Origin: JACCSI01 sp035575715 | Lineage (GTDB): Bacteria; Acidobacteriota; Vicinamibacteria; Vicinamibacterales; UBA2999 | Assembly (NCBI GenBank): GCA_035575715.1 | Contig: DATLXN010000034.1 | Coordinates: 62,001 to 126,000, forward strand | DNA length: 64,000 nt | Direction: 5' to 3' | Shown here: piece by piece, positions 34,314-42,404 of the stretch | How positions within the stretch are numbered: position 1 is the first letter of the stretch | How the letters are laid out: every line of letters starts with the position of its first letter | Notes under the pieces: generated by a model | Database searches by the model: none | What the model was told of the DNA's origin: nothing | The model's input: the letters and a program-made list of their open reading frames with translations, nothing else | Made by a program: the position numbers and the translations under genes

Positions 34314-35838
34314 GTCAGCCGCAAGCCGCCCCGCCACACTCGGACAACTCAAAGCCGCCGCTGCACGCGGCGAATACCGCAGCCGTAGCGTCAAGGATGA
34401 AGTCCGTCACAACCTGATCGCCAAATTACGTACCCGCGAGACATTATTCCCCGGGATCATCGGCTACGACGACACCGTCGTTCCCCAGATTGTCAACGCG
34501 ATCCTGGCGCGCCACAATTTTATCCTCCTTGGATTGCGCGGTCAGGCCAAAACCCGGATCCTGCGCGCGCTCACCTCGCTGCTCGATGCCGAAGTGCCGG
34601 TGGTGCACGGCAGTGAGATTAATGACGATCCGTTGGCGCCGTTATCGGCCTATGCGCGCCAGCTGGTCGCCTCGAGCGGTGACGACATGCCGATCGACTG
34701 GTTGCCGCGCGACGCCCGCTACGTTGAAAAGCTCGCCACCCCCGACGTCACCATTGCCGACATGATCGGCGACATCGATCCGATTAAGGCCGCACACGGT
34801 GGTCTGCAGCTGGCCAGCGAACTGGCCATGCATTTTGGCCTGCTGCCGCGCGCCAATCGCGGACTGTTCGCGATCAACGAACTGCCGGACCTCGCCGGCA
34901 AGATTCAGGTCGGCTTGTTTAATATCCTGCAGGAAGGCGACGTCCAGATTAAGGGCTTCCCGGTGCGCTTGCCGCTCGACGTGATGATTCTCTTTACTGC
35001 GAATCCCGAGGATTACACTGCGCGCGGCAAGATCATCACGCCGCTCAAAGATCGCATTGGGGCCGAGATTCGCACGCATTACATGGGCAGCCGGGAGCAG
35101 GCCATGGCGATAACCGCACAGGAAGCCTGGCTCGACCGTGATGGGGCCATCGAGATTCCGCAGTTCGTCCGCGAGATTGTCGAAGAGGTCGCCATTCAGG
35201 CGCGCAGCGACCGCAAGGTCGACAAACGATCCGGCGTCAGCCAGCGCATGCCAATCAGCGTAATGGAAAGCCTGGCGTCCAACGCCGAGCGGCGGGCGCT
35301 GACCCATCACGAAACCCCGGCGGTCGCCCGCGTGATTGATTTGTATGCCGCCATGCCGTCGATGACCGGTAAGTTCGAGCTCGAGTACGAAGGGGAATTG
35401 AAAGGCGCCGACCACGTCGCGCGCGAGCTAATCCGCGGCGCCGTCTCGACGGTGTTCGACAGCCACTTCCCCGACGCCGACATGCGCTCGGTCATCGACT
35501 GGTTCGATCTCGGAGGGACGCTTGACCTCGGCGACTCGGTCTCCGCCGCCGAGGTGGTCGCTCAGGCCCGCACCGTGCAGGGCCTGGTTGAGCTGTCGCA
35601 GCGTGCCGGGATTGATCCCCAGGCGGCAGAGCCGATGCTCGCGGCCGGCATCGACTTCGTGCTCGAAGGCCTCTACTCACAAAAGAAAATTGCCCGCAGC
35701 GCGGACCGCGGCTTCCACAGCAGCGAACCGGTTCGCAAACGAGAAGCCACGGTGACCCGCACGCCGGTGTTGACGCCGGATGACGACGACGATCAGGGCG
35801 GTCCGCAGCGCGGCAAGAAGAAGCGGTACTACAACTAG
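34312..35838 (+). CDS. AAA+ ATPase of the magnesium-chelatase/MoxR-like group
   Basis: 508 residues from ATG 34312. The Walker A is unusual: GLRGQAKTR (alanine where the P-loop normally has glycine). A later acidic/Asn block (LFAINELPDLAGKIQVGLFNILQEGDVQIKGFPVRLPLDVMILFTANPEDYT) gives Walker B and sensor-1-like features, and SRE..MPISVMES resembles sensor 2. This is the AAA+ half of an AAA+/VWA pair: the VWA gene follows at 35906. The pairing parallels magnesium chelatase I/D and MoxR/VWA chaperone couples that remodel a partner enzyme. Target unknown. The C-terminal ~30 residues are an acidic then basic tail. Confidence 0.82.
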   Translation: MSAASRPATLGQLKAAAARGEYRSRSVKDEVRHNLIAKLRTRETLFPGIIGYDDTVVPQIVNAILARHNFILLGLRGQAKTRILRALTSLLDAEVPVVHGSEINDDPLAPLSAYARQLVASSGDDMPIDWLPRDARYVEKLATPDVTIADMIGDIDPIKAAHGGLQLASELAMHFGLLPRANRGLFAINELPDLAGKIQVGLFNILQEGDVQIKGFPVRLPLDVMILFTANPEDYTARGKIITPLKDRIGAEIRTHYMGSREQAMAITAQEAWLDRDGAIEIPQFVREIVEEVAIQARSDRKVDKRSGVSQRMPISVMESLASNAERRALTHHETPAVARVIDLYAAMPSMTGKFELEYEGELKGADHVARELIRGAVSTVFDSHFPDADMRSVIDWFDLGGTLDLGDSVSAAEVVAQARTVQGLVELSQRAGIDPQAAEPMLAAGIDFVLEGLYSQKKIARSADRGFHSSEPVRKREATVTRTPVLTPDDDDDQGGPQRGKKKRYYN

Positions 35839-35841
35839 GTC

Positions 35842-35904
35842 ATCCGCAGATTACGCTTGGCACTTGGCACTCAGCCCTAGCACCGAGCACCGAGCACTTA
35901 GCAC
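35842..35904. repeat. Short GCACTTGGCACT / GAGCACCGAGCAC stutter repeat
   Basis: The gap between the AAA+ and VWA genes holds CCGCAGATTACGC (a 13-bp piece of the 14289-14448 element), then TTGGCACTTGGCACTCAGC, then CACCGAGCACCGAGCACTTAGCAC. The units are 7-8 bp and nearly tandem. The final unit abuts the VWA start codon, so any ribosome site there is poor. Confidence 0.6.
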
Positions 35905-35905
35905 T

Positions 35906-37210
35906 ATGAAATATCGCTACGGCAAATACGTCCCGTCGCTCCTCGACGATCTCGACATGGATGAACTGATGTCGAAGTTGTCGGACTTGATGCTGTCGAG
36001 CGGGTTCGACAACCCGTGGGGCGTCGGCGGCGACCCGGCCGACAACGAGGATCGGACGATGCAGGCGTTGCATGATGCGATTCTCGAGGCGTTGTTCAGC
36101 GACGGCGTGTTGCCGCCGGGCGTGCTCGACAAAATGTTTGGCGATCCGGCCGACGGCGATCAGGACCAGCTCCGGGCGCAAATTGAAGAATTGATCGAAC
36201 AGATCATCGAACGGATGAAGGAGTCCGGATACATCACCGCATCCCCTGACTTGGAGCCGGAACGGCAGTGGCGCGCCCAGGACGGCGGCGGCCTCGACGA
36301 CCCGAATCAGCGCGTGACGTTCGAAGTGACCGATAAGGCGCTCGATTTTCTCGGTTTCAAGGCGCTGCGCGACCTGCTTGGTTCGATCGGCCACAGCAGC
36401 GCCGGCCGCCATGACACGCGCGATTTGTCAACCGGGATCGAAGCCAGCGGTGCACCCAAGCGTTACGAGTTCGGCGACACCATCAACCTCGATGCGACCG
36501 CGACGATTCTCAATGCAGTGCAGCGAACCGCGCGCGACCGCGAGGCGGCCGGCCGGTCTCACGACCGGCCGCTGCAGGTGGAGATTACCTACGACGACCT
36601 GATGGTCGCGCAAGGCGAATATCAAAGCTCGTGCGCCACGGTGCTGATGCTCGACTGCAGCCACAGCATGATCCTCTACGGCGAAGATCGTTTCACGCCG
36701 GCCAAGCGGGTGGCGATGGCGCTGTCGCAACTGATCCGGACGCAATATCCAGGCGACACCCTGCACGCGGTGTTGTTTCACGACTCGGCCGAAGAGATCC
36801 CGGTGCGCGAATTAGGCCGGGTGCGGGTCGGCCCCTACTACACCAACACTCGCGAAGGGTTGCGCCTGGCGCGCCGGATTCTCGAACGCCAGCGTAAAGA
36901 CATGCGTCAGATCGTGATGATTACCGACGGCAAACCGTCGGCGCTGACCCAACCGGACGGCCGCATCTACAAAAATGCCTTCGGCCTGGATCCGTACGTC
37001 ATCTCTGAGACCTTTGCCGAAGTGTCGGCCTGCGCCCGTGCCGGGATCATGATTAACACGTTCATGCTGGCGCGCGACTACGACCTCGTCGCCTTCGTTC
37101 GCCGCGTCGCGTCGATGTGCCGCGGCAAGGCGTATTTCACGACCCCGGACACGCTCGGTGAATACGTGCTGACGGACTATATGGACAAGAAGACTAGGAC
37201 AATCCACTGA
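35906..37210 (+). CDS. VWA domain protein paired with the AAA+ ATPase
   Basis: 434 residues from ATG 35906. The N-terminal half is acidic and helical. The VWA fold begins near residue 245, with the MIDAS motif DCSHS (D-x-S-x-S) in VLMLDCSHSMILYGEDRF, later threonine in YYTNTREGL and an aspartate in MITDGKPS. It is probably the substrate- or metal-binding partner of the AAA+ protein. The stop is 7 bp before the LON-domain gene, so the three genes form one unit. Cytoplasmic, since no signal or membrane segment is visible. Starting earlier in frame would include repeat DNA. Confidence 0.88.
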   Translation: MKYRYGKYVPSLLDDLDMDELMSKLSDLMLSSGFDNPWGVGGDPADNEDRTMQALHDAILEALFSDGVLPPGVLDKMFGDPADGDQDQLRAQIEELIEQIIERMKESGYITASPDLEPERQWRAQDGGGLDDPNQRVTFEVTDKALDFLGFKALRDLLGSIGHSSAGRHDTRDLSTGIEASGAPKRYEFGDTINLDATATILNAVQRTARDREAAGRSHDRPLQVEITYDDLMVAQGEYQSSCATVLMLDCSHSMILYGEDRFTPAKRVAMALSQLIRTQYPGDTLHAVLFHDSAEEIPVRELGRVRVGPYYTNTREGLRLARRILERQRKDMRQIVMITDGKPSALTQPDGRIYKNAFGLDPYVISETFAEVSACARAGIMINTFMLARDYDLVAFVRRVASMCRGKAYFTTPDTLGEYVLTDYMDKKTRTIH

Positions 37211-37217
37211 ATCTCGC

Positions 37218-37853
37218 ATGCTGCCCTCCACCATCCCAATCTTTCCGCTGCCCAACGTCGTGCTGTTCCCCAACGTGTTCCTGCCGCTGCACATCTTCGA
37301 GCCGCGCTACCGGCAGATGGTCAGCGATGCGTTGGGCGGTGAACGGATGATCGGGATGACGTTGCTGCAACCGGGTTATGAAGCCGACTACGACCGCTCG
37401 CCGGCGGTCTACGAGGTCGGCTGCGCCGGTTTGATCACCCATCACGAACGCCTCGGCGATGGCGGGTTCAACATCGTCCTGCGCGGACTCGAACGCTTCC
37501 GCATCGTCGGCGAAGAGAACCCGTCGTCGACGCTGCTCTACCGCCGTGCGCTGATCGCGCCGCTCGAGGAGCCCGACACCCAGAAGCGTGACGCGCTGAA
37601 GTCGGCGCGCCAACAACTCGAAGCCATCGTCGCGCCGCTGTTCAGCGGCACGCTTGCCGAACGCGGACTGCCGGCGGCGATGCCCGACGAAGACCTGATC
37701 AACGCGCTGGCCCAGTACCTCGAACTCGAACCGATCGAGAAGCAGGCGCTACTCGAACGCGACGGTCCACTGGCGCGCTGCCGGTCGTTAGTCGAGCTGC
37801 TGGAGATGAAGGCGCTGACGGAGAAGGGCACCGGCTCGGGTCACGTGCATTAG
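37218..37853 (+). CDS. LON substrate-binding-domain protein
   Basis: 211 residues beginning IPIFPLPNVVLFPNVFLPLHIFEPRYRQMV, the hallmark of the N-terminal LON (PUA-like) domain; QPG...YEVGCAGLITHHERLGDGGFNIVLRGLERFRI continues it. There is no ATPase or protease domain. Stand-alone LON domains are common in bacteria and may recognise substrates for proteolysis or act in stress handling. It follows the VWA gene by 7 bp, so it may be functionally tied to the AAA+/VWA pair. Confidence 0.88.
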   Translation: MLPSTIPIFPLPNVVLFPNVFLPLHIFEPRYRQMVSDALGGERMIGMTLLQPGYEADYDRSPAVYEVGCAGLITHHERLGDGGFNIVLRGLERFRIVGEENPSSTLLYRRALIAPLEEPDTQKRDALKSARQQLEAIVAPLFSGTLAERGLPAAMPDEDLINALAQYLELEPIEKQALLERDGPLARCRSLVELLEMKALTEKGTGSGHVH

Positions 37854-37895
37854 GGCGCAGCGAGTCGCGCCCACCGCCGAGCGCAAGCGAGGCGG
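37853..37895. terminator. Hairpins in the convergent gap after the LON gene
   Basis: GGGCGC-AGCGAGTC-GCGCCC (37853-37872) and CCGCC-GAGCGCAAGCGA-GGCGG (37874-37895) are two adjacent stems between the convergent LON and DUF4159 genes. There is no T tract on either strand, so if it terminates it is a non-canonical or Rho-assisted site. The GAGCG/AGCGAG phrases repeat inside it. Confidence 0.4.
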
Positions 37896-37923
37896 CCCAC
37901 GCGGGAGGCGAAGATGACGCGCC

Positions 37924-38760
37924 CTAGTGCGTCATCGCATACAGCGCGACGTTCAGTCCGACTGCATAGCCCTGCGGCGAAAAGTTCAGGAAGTATTCCG
38001 GGTTCTGTCCTTCGCGCTCCCACGAATCCGAAATGTCAGTGTTGTGAGTCATCAACACCATCACCCGGCCACTGGCATCCGAGATTGCGGCCATATGTGG
38101 TTGCGCGCTGTTGATACCCATCTCCGAGGTCTCGCCACTCTCCGACCAGAACTGCCATGACGGCACCTGTGGAATTTTGGTGACGGTGAACATGGTCTTG
38201 AAGATCGGGTGATCGAACATCAGTTCGCGGATTGGATAGGTCGGCGGCGGCAGCACCTTGCCGATCTCAGCGGCCCAGTCGTCCCACGCCCACGGCCCCC
38301 AGAAATCGTCCACCCAGAGAAACCCGCCCTTGAGTAAATAGCTGCGCAACAGGTCGACTTCGGCGTCATTGAAACCGGCGCTGCCCGGGTCGGACATGAT
38401 GATGAACGGACACTGAAACAGAGCTTCGTCGGTCGGCCGGACGACGAAATGATTGGGCTGGTTGTCGGGAGAGCGGCTGACCCGCGTCTTGGTCAGTTCG
38501 GACAGCCGGATTGAGAAGTTGATCTCAGCATCCGGATAATCGGTGCCCCAACCGAGCCCGCGCTGATGGGCGCGCACCTGGGTGTACATCAGCCGGCAGA
38601 AATGGAACGCGCCGTCGAACTCCGTCAGCTGCGGAAAACGGGGTGGCACCCCACCTTCGCCGCGGTTGAAGCCGCGGCCGCCAAACCCCCGCTGGGCAAC
38701 AGCGGTCGTCGCGGCGAGTAACACCGCGATGACCACGCCAGCGAATAATCGCTTCGGCAT
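37924..38760 (-). CDS. DUF4159 protein, second copy of the operon
   Basis: 278 residues. A signal peptide (~1-22, ending TAVAQ) is followed by an RGFGGRGFNRGEGG basic/glycine stretch and the DUF4159 fold: MYTQVRAHQRGLGWGTDYPDAEINFSIRLSEL, SDPGSAGFNDAEVDLLRSYLLKGGFLWVDDFWG and a final VALYAMTH. The same YAMTH ending and W-x-x-DYP motif occur in the first DUF4159 protein (46392-47150), so they are paralogues. This copy differs in its larger acidic/Trp region (WGPWAWDDWAAEIG). The fold resembles glutamine-amidotransferase-like Rossmann folds; a catalytic function is not evident. It is the last gene of the seven-gene operon. Confidence 0.85.
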   Translation of the reverse strand: MPKRLFAGVVIAVLLAATTAVAQRGFGGRGFNRGEGGVPPRFPQLTEFDGAFHFCRLMYTQVRAHQRGLGWGTDYPDAEINFSIRLSELTKTRVSRSPDNQPNHFVVRPTDEALFQCPFIIMSDPGSAGFNDAEVDLLRSYLLKGGFLWVDDFWGPWAWDDWAAEIGKVLPPPTYPIRELMFDHPIFKTMFTVTKIPQVPSWQFWSESGETSEMGINSAQPHMAAISDASGRVMVLMTHNTDISDSWEREGQNPEYFLNFSPQGYAVGLNVALYAMTH

Positions 38761-38770
38761 TCCGGAACTC

Positions 38771-38791
38771 TGATCCCTGATCCCTGATCCC
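38771..38791. repeat. TGATCCC x3 stutter repeat
   Basis: Three perfect head-to-tail copies of TGATCCC fill most of the 31-bp gap between the DUF4175 stop and the DUF4159 start. Confidence 0.7.
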
Positions 38792-41700
38792 TTACTTCTG
38801 CTTACCCTTAGACAACGACCGGTAGTACTCCTCGACGAGTTTGCGGAATTCCGGCGGCACTTCGTCCGACCCGGTGACCAGCGCGCGGTCGGCTTCGTCG
38901 CCCACCTTGCGGCGCAACCCGTATTCGAATCGTTTCAAGCCTTCGCTGACGAAACTTTGGAGCCGCTGCAGTTCGTTGGCGTCGCGATAGGGCCGGACGT
39001 CTTCGAGCTCGCGTAATCGCTTGAGGATCTCATCCAGTTCACGGGCGTCGATGTTCTGCTGACGGAGCAGGTCGCGCAGCTCACGGCCCTCGCCCATCCA
39101 GCGACGGGCTTCCTCACGGAACTGGCGGATGTCGTCGGCGTTGAACTCGCCTGGACGACGGCTGCCAAATCCGTCGCCGCCCCCGAAGCGGCCCGCGGTG
39201 TCACCCTGTCCGCCGCCCTGACCTTGCTGCCCTTGGCCCTGCTGCCCCTGTTGGCCCTGTCCCTGCTGGCCCTGTTGGCCCCGCCCCTGCTGACCTTGTT
39301 GCCCCTGCTCGCCCTTCGGGCCTGACTGACCCGGCTGACCGGGTTGGCCTTCGCCACCTTGTGGCTGACTTTGCTGACTTTGCTGTCCCTGTTGGCCCTG
39401 CTGGCCGCGTGGCCCCGGCTGGTCGCCCCGCTGCTCAGCGCGCTCCTGCATGCGGCGTCCGAGCGACTCGACCCCGCGGGTCAATTCGCGCGCACGTTCG
39501 AGCGCATCGGCCTGACGATCGCGGCCGTTCGGTCCCAGCGCGGCGGCGGCTTCATCGAGCTTGCGCCGGACGCCGGCGAGATTGGCTTCGAGCTGCTCGT
39601 CGAGTTGCTTGGCAAACTCCTGGAGCTGTTCGCGATCGGCGCCGAGCACCTGGCGCGAGTAGTTCATCTTCTCTTTAATCTTGTCGTCGCGAATCTGGCC
39701 GGCCGCCTCCTGGACTTTTCGCGACGCGTCGCGTGACTCACGCGCAATCTCGCGCGCCGTCTGATCAAGTTGGCCTTCGAGGCCCTGCACTTTTTGGGTC
39801 AGTGCATCCTTGCGCTGTCCGAGAGCCTGCACTTTAGATTGACGGTCGCCGCCAGACGACGGAAGGTTTTTCACTGCGCCGGCGATCTCTTTTTGTTCCT
39901 GGGCGATTTCCTCAGCCTGCCGCTGCGCATCCTTGATGTCCCGGTCAGCGCGGGCACCTTGAGTTCCCTGCAGCGAGCGCTGCACGTCACGCAACCGATC
40001 GGCAGCCGACGCGGCCTGTCCAGCGGCACCTGGGTCGCCGCTCGCAGCCGCGCGCTTCATCGCGTCAGCAGCCTGCTGCATTTGCCGTGCGGCGCTGCGC
40101 AGGTCGGGACGGTTCTGTTCGCGTGACAACTTTTCAAGTTGGCGCGCCGCTTCTTCCGCCTGCTGCGCCAGCGCGCGCTGCAGGTCGCCGCTGCGGCCGT
40201 TTGCCGACGCTTGGCCAGACGCGAGCTGCTTTTGCCGTTGCAGCTCTTGCTCCTGCCGGCGTGCGAGCTCTTTCAACTTCTCGGCGAGCTCGTCAATTTG
40301 TTGATCGGCGTTCTGTTGCGTGGCCTGCTGGGTCGTCTCGTATTGATTGGCCATCTTGTCCATTTCGAGCTTGAACAAGTCGGCGAGGTCGTCAGCGATC
40401 GAGCCGGCGCCACCGCCACCACCGCCACCCCCAGCGTTGCGATTGGTTTGCACCTGCAACTCGTACTCTTCCTCGGCTTGCTGCAGGTACTGGAGCGCCT
40501 TATTCTCGGGCGGCAGTGCGCCTTCCGCACTTTGCGCTTGCAGCTTGGTTTCGGCGGCTTTCATTTCGGTCGCCGCCAGTGGCAATACCTCGGCGATCTT
40601 CTTGAACGCCGGATCCGGCGCGACCAGGCGGCTGTTCATCCGGTCGACCAGGCCCTGGACCTGCTCGCGCAGTTTGCTTTGCGACAGCGCCAGGACGACC
40701 AGCGCTTCTTTCGCCTTTGCCGCCCCCATCGTCTTCCGATCGCGCTGAACCTTGAAGGTTCCGGCAATGATCTGACGCTGTTGCTGTGACAATGCGCCGA
40801 CCTCGGCACCAGCGGCTCCGCCGCCCCCGCCACCACCACCCTGCGACGTCGCCGGCTTGAAGTCTTTGCCGAAGGGACGAATACGCAGGAAGTAAATGTC
40901 ACTGGTCGCGTGTTTGGGACCGCCGTTGGCGTCGTTATCAGTCGCACGCGCGTAGTACGACACGGCATCGCCGGCCTGCACGCCGAGTTCTTCGAGATAA
41001 AAGGTGTGCCCAGCCGTCACTTCGGGTGTCGGTTTGCTGCCGCCAAACAACGGGATCGATTTTTCCGGACCGCCGTTCACCGAATACACCAACTGCAGGT
41101 TCTTGACGGCAAAGTCATCATCAGCGCGGGCTTCGACCGAGAACTCCTGCACCGGGGTCGCGTCAGTGTCGCGGCCCGGCTTGGACACCGTGACCGAGGG
41201 GGCCTGGTCGGTGAGAATGTCGATGTTGAATTGCGGCGAGGCGTTGACCTTTTCGCCCGCGAGGCCATCGAGCTCGACGCGGTAAAAACCAGTGGCCGAT
41301 GCGGTGAACTGCCCGGCCAGCGTGCCATCGGCATTGGCGGTCAAAGGCGTGGAACTGCCGTCACCCATGATCAGGCGGCCGCCCGCCGCCGCCATGCTCG
41401 GCTGAATCTTGAGGCGCACCTCGGTGCCCTTGAGCGTCGCCACGTCGCCGCCGTCTTCAACCGTCCGCGGCGCGAGCCCGGTGTAACTCGGGAAGCGATA
41501 CTCCAGATCCAGTTGCTTCACGAACGGCAGCTCGACGACGGTCAAGGTATAGGACGGCGATCGGACACCGGACGCTTCGACGTAATACTCCATGCCTTCG
41601 GCGAGGTCGAACAGCATGCCGTCGTAACTACCGTTCTCGGTGCGGACCATCGGGACACGCTCGTACGGTGAGTCGGCGCTCTTACGCATCATCACCGCCG

Positions 41701-42388
41701 TATCGATCGCCTCGAAGCCGGACAAGTTTGCGGTGATTGTCTGGTCAGCGCCTTTCGGCACCGTCGCATCGCCAGGCGTGACCGCTATGCGGTATGGCGC
41801 GGCCGCCTCGACGTCGCGCGAGATCACCAGCAACGCCGAGAGCGCGTGGCGCAAGTACGCCGGGCCCAGGGCAAAGATGGCCAAGGCGGCCAACGTGACG
41901 ACCGCAGCGGCGGAGCCGTACCGTCGTACCGAGACGCGCTCAATCCGTCGCCCCGATTCGATCTGATGAATGCGTTGCACTGCCGCCTCGACCAGGCGGC
42001 GAACTAATGCAGGTGAGCTGTCGCTGGCCCGGCCGGCACGTTCGGCTTCGAGCGCGGTGATGATCGTCGCTTCGAGCGACGGTTCGTGTTCCTCGAGATA
42101 CAGCGCGACCTGTTCGTCGCTGACCGTTCGCATCATCGGCCGGAGCAGAAACCACCCCGCCAGACCCGCCGTCGCGACGGCCAGCACAATTCGGAAGGCG
42201 AGAATTGAGGCGGCGCTGAATCGCAGTGACTCCAGGGCGTAGGCGGACCCAATCAGGGCGAGCGCCAGCGCCGCCAGGAACCCAACCACGCCACGCAGCG
42301 CCAGCTTCATCCGCCAGCGCTTGCGCACCTGGCGAACGACATCAAGAAGCGCCGAGCGGGAACTCCCGCTCTCGTCGTGCTGCAGCAT
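38792..42388 (-). CDS. Giant DUF4175-type membrane protein with collagen-like Gly/Gln region
   Basis: 1198 residues. Three membrane helices lie near the N-terminus (~36-60, 63-83 and ~155-175), followed by a ~350-residue extracytoplasmic beta-rich part (ANLSGFEAIDTAVMMRKS and similar). A long coiled-coil/Gln-Ala-Arg-rich part (~570-960) comes next, and a low-complexity stretch of Gly-Gln-Gln and Gly-x-y triplets (about 970-1060, collagen-like, including GQPGQPGQSG). The C-terminus is acidic and helical. The domain order fits DUF4175 proteins encoded beside MoxR/BatA-like genes. It may serve as a large envelope scaffold. A TTG or GTG start is not needed: ATG 42388. Confidence 0.82.
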   Translation of the reverse strand: MLQHDESGSSRSALLDVVRQVRKRWRMKLALRGVVGFLAALALALIGSAYALESLRFSAASILAFRIVLAVATAGLAGWFLLRPMMRTVSDEQVALYLEEHEPSLEATIITALEAERAGRASDSSPALVRRLVEAAVQRIHQIESGRRIERVSVRRYGSAAAVVTLAALAIFALGPAYLRHALSALLVISRDVEAAAPYRIAVTPGDATVPKGADQTITANLSGFEAIDTAVMMRKSADSPYERVPMVRTENGSYDGMLFDLAEGMEYYVEASGVRSPSYTLTVVELPFVKQLDLEYRFPSYTGLAPRTVEDGGDVATLKGTEVRLKIQPSMAAAGGRLIMGDGSSTPLTANADGTLAGQFTASATGFYRVELDGLAGEKVNASPQFNIDILTDQAPSVTVSKPGRDTDATPVQEFSVEARADDDFAVKNLQLVYSVNGGPEKSIPLFGGSKPTPEVTAGHTFYLEELGVQAGDAVSYYARATDNDANGGPKHATSDIYFLRIRPFGKDFKPATSQGGGGGGGGAAGAEVGALSQQQRQIIAGTFKVQRDRKTMGAAKAKEALVVLALSQSKLREQVQGLVDRMNSRLVAPDPAFKKIAEVLPLAATEMKAAETKLQAQSAEGALPPENKALQYLQQAEEEYELQVQTNRNAGGGGGGGGAGSIADDLADLFKLEMDKMANQYETTQQATQQNADQQIDELAEKLKELARRQEQELQRQKQLASGQASANGRSGDLQRALAQQAEEAARQLEKLSREQNRPDLRSAARQMQQAADAMKRAAASGDPGAAGQAASAADRLRDVQRSLQGTQGARADRDIKDAQRQAEEIAQEQKEIAGAVKNLPSSGGDRQSKVQALGQRKDALTQKVQGLEGQLDQTAREIARESRDASRKVQEAAGQIRDDKIKEKMNYSRQVLGADREQLQEFAKQLDEQLEANLAGVRRKLDEAAAALGPNGRDRQADALERARELTRGVESLGRRMQERAEQRGDQPGPRGQQGQQGQQSQQSQPQGGEGQPGQPGQSGPKGEQGQQGQQGRGQQGQQGQGQQGQQGQGQQGQGGGQGDTAGRFGGGDGFGSRRPGEFNADDIRQFREEARRWMGEGRELRDLLRQQNIDARELDEILKRLRELEDVRPYRDANELQRLQSFVSEGLKRFEYGLRRKVGDEADRALVTGSDEVPPEFRKLVEEYYRSLSKGKQK

Positions 42389-42404
42389 CTACGGCCTCCG
42401 CTCG

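Noticed and set aside
37853..37895. Canonical Rho-independent terminator
   Set aside because: Hairpins are present but neither strand has a T tract; kept only as a low-confidence terminator-like feature.
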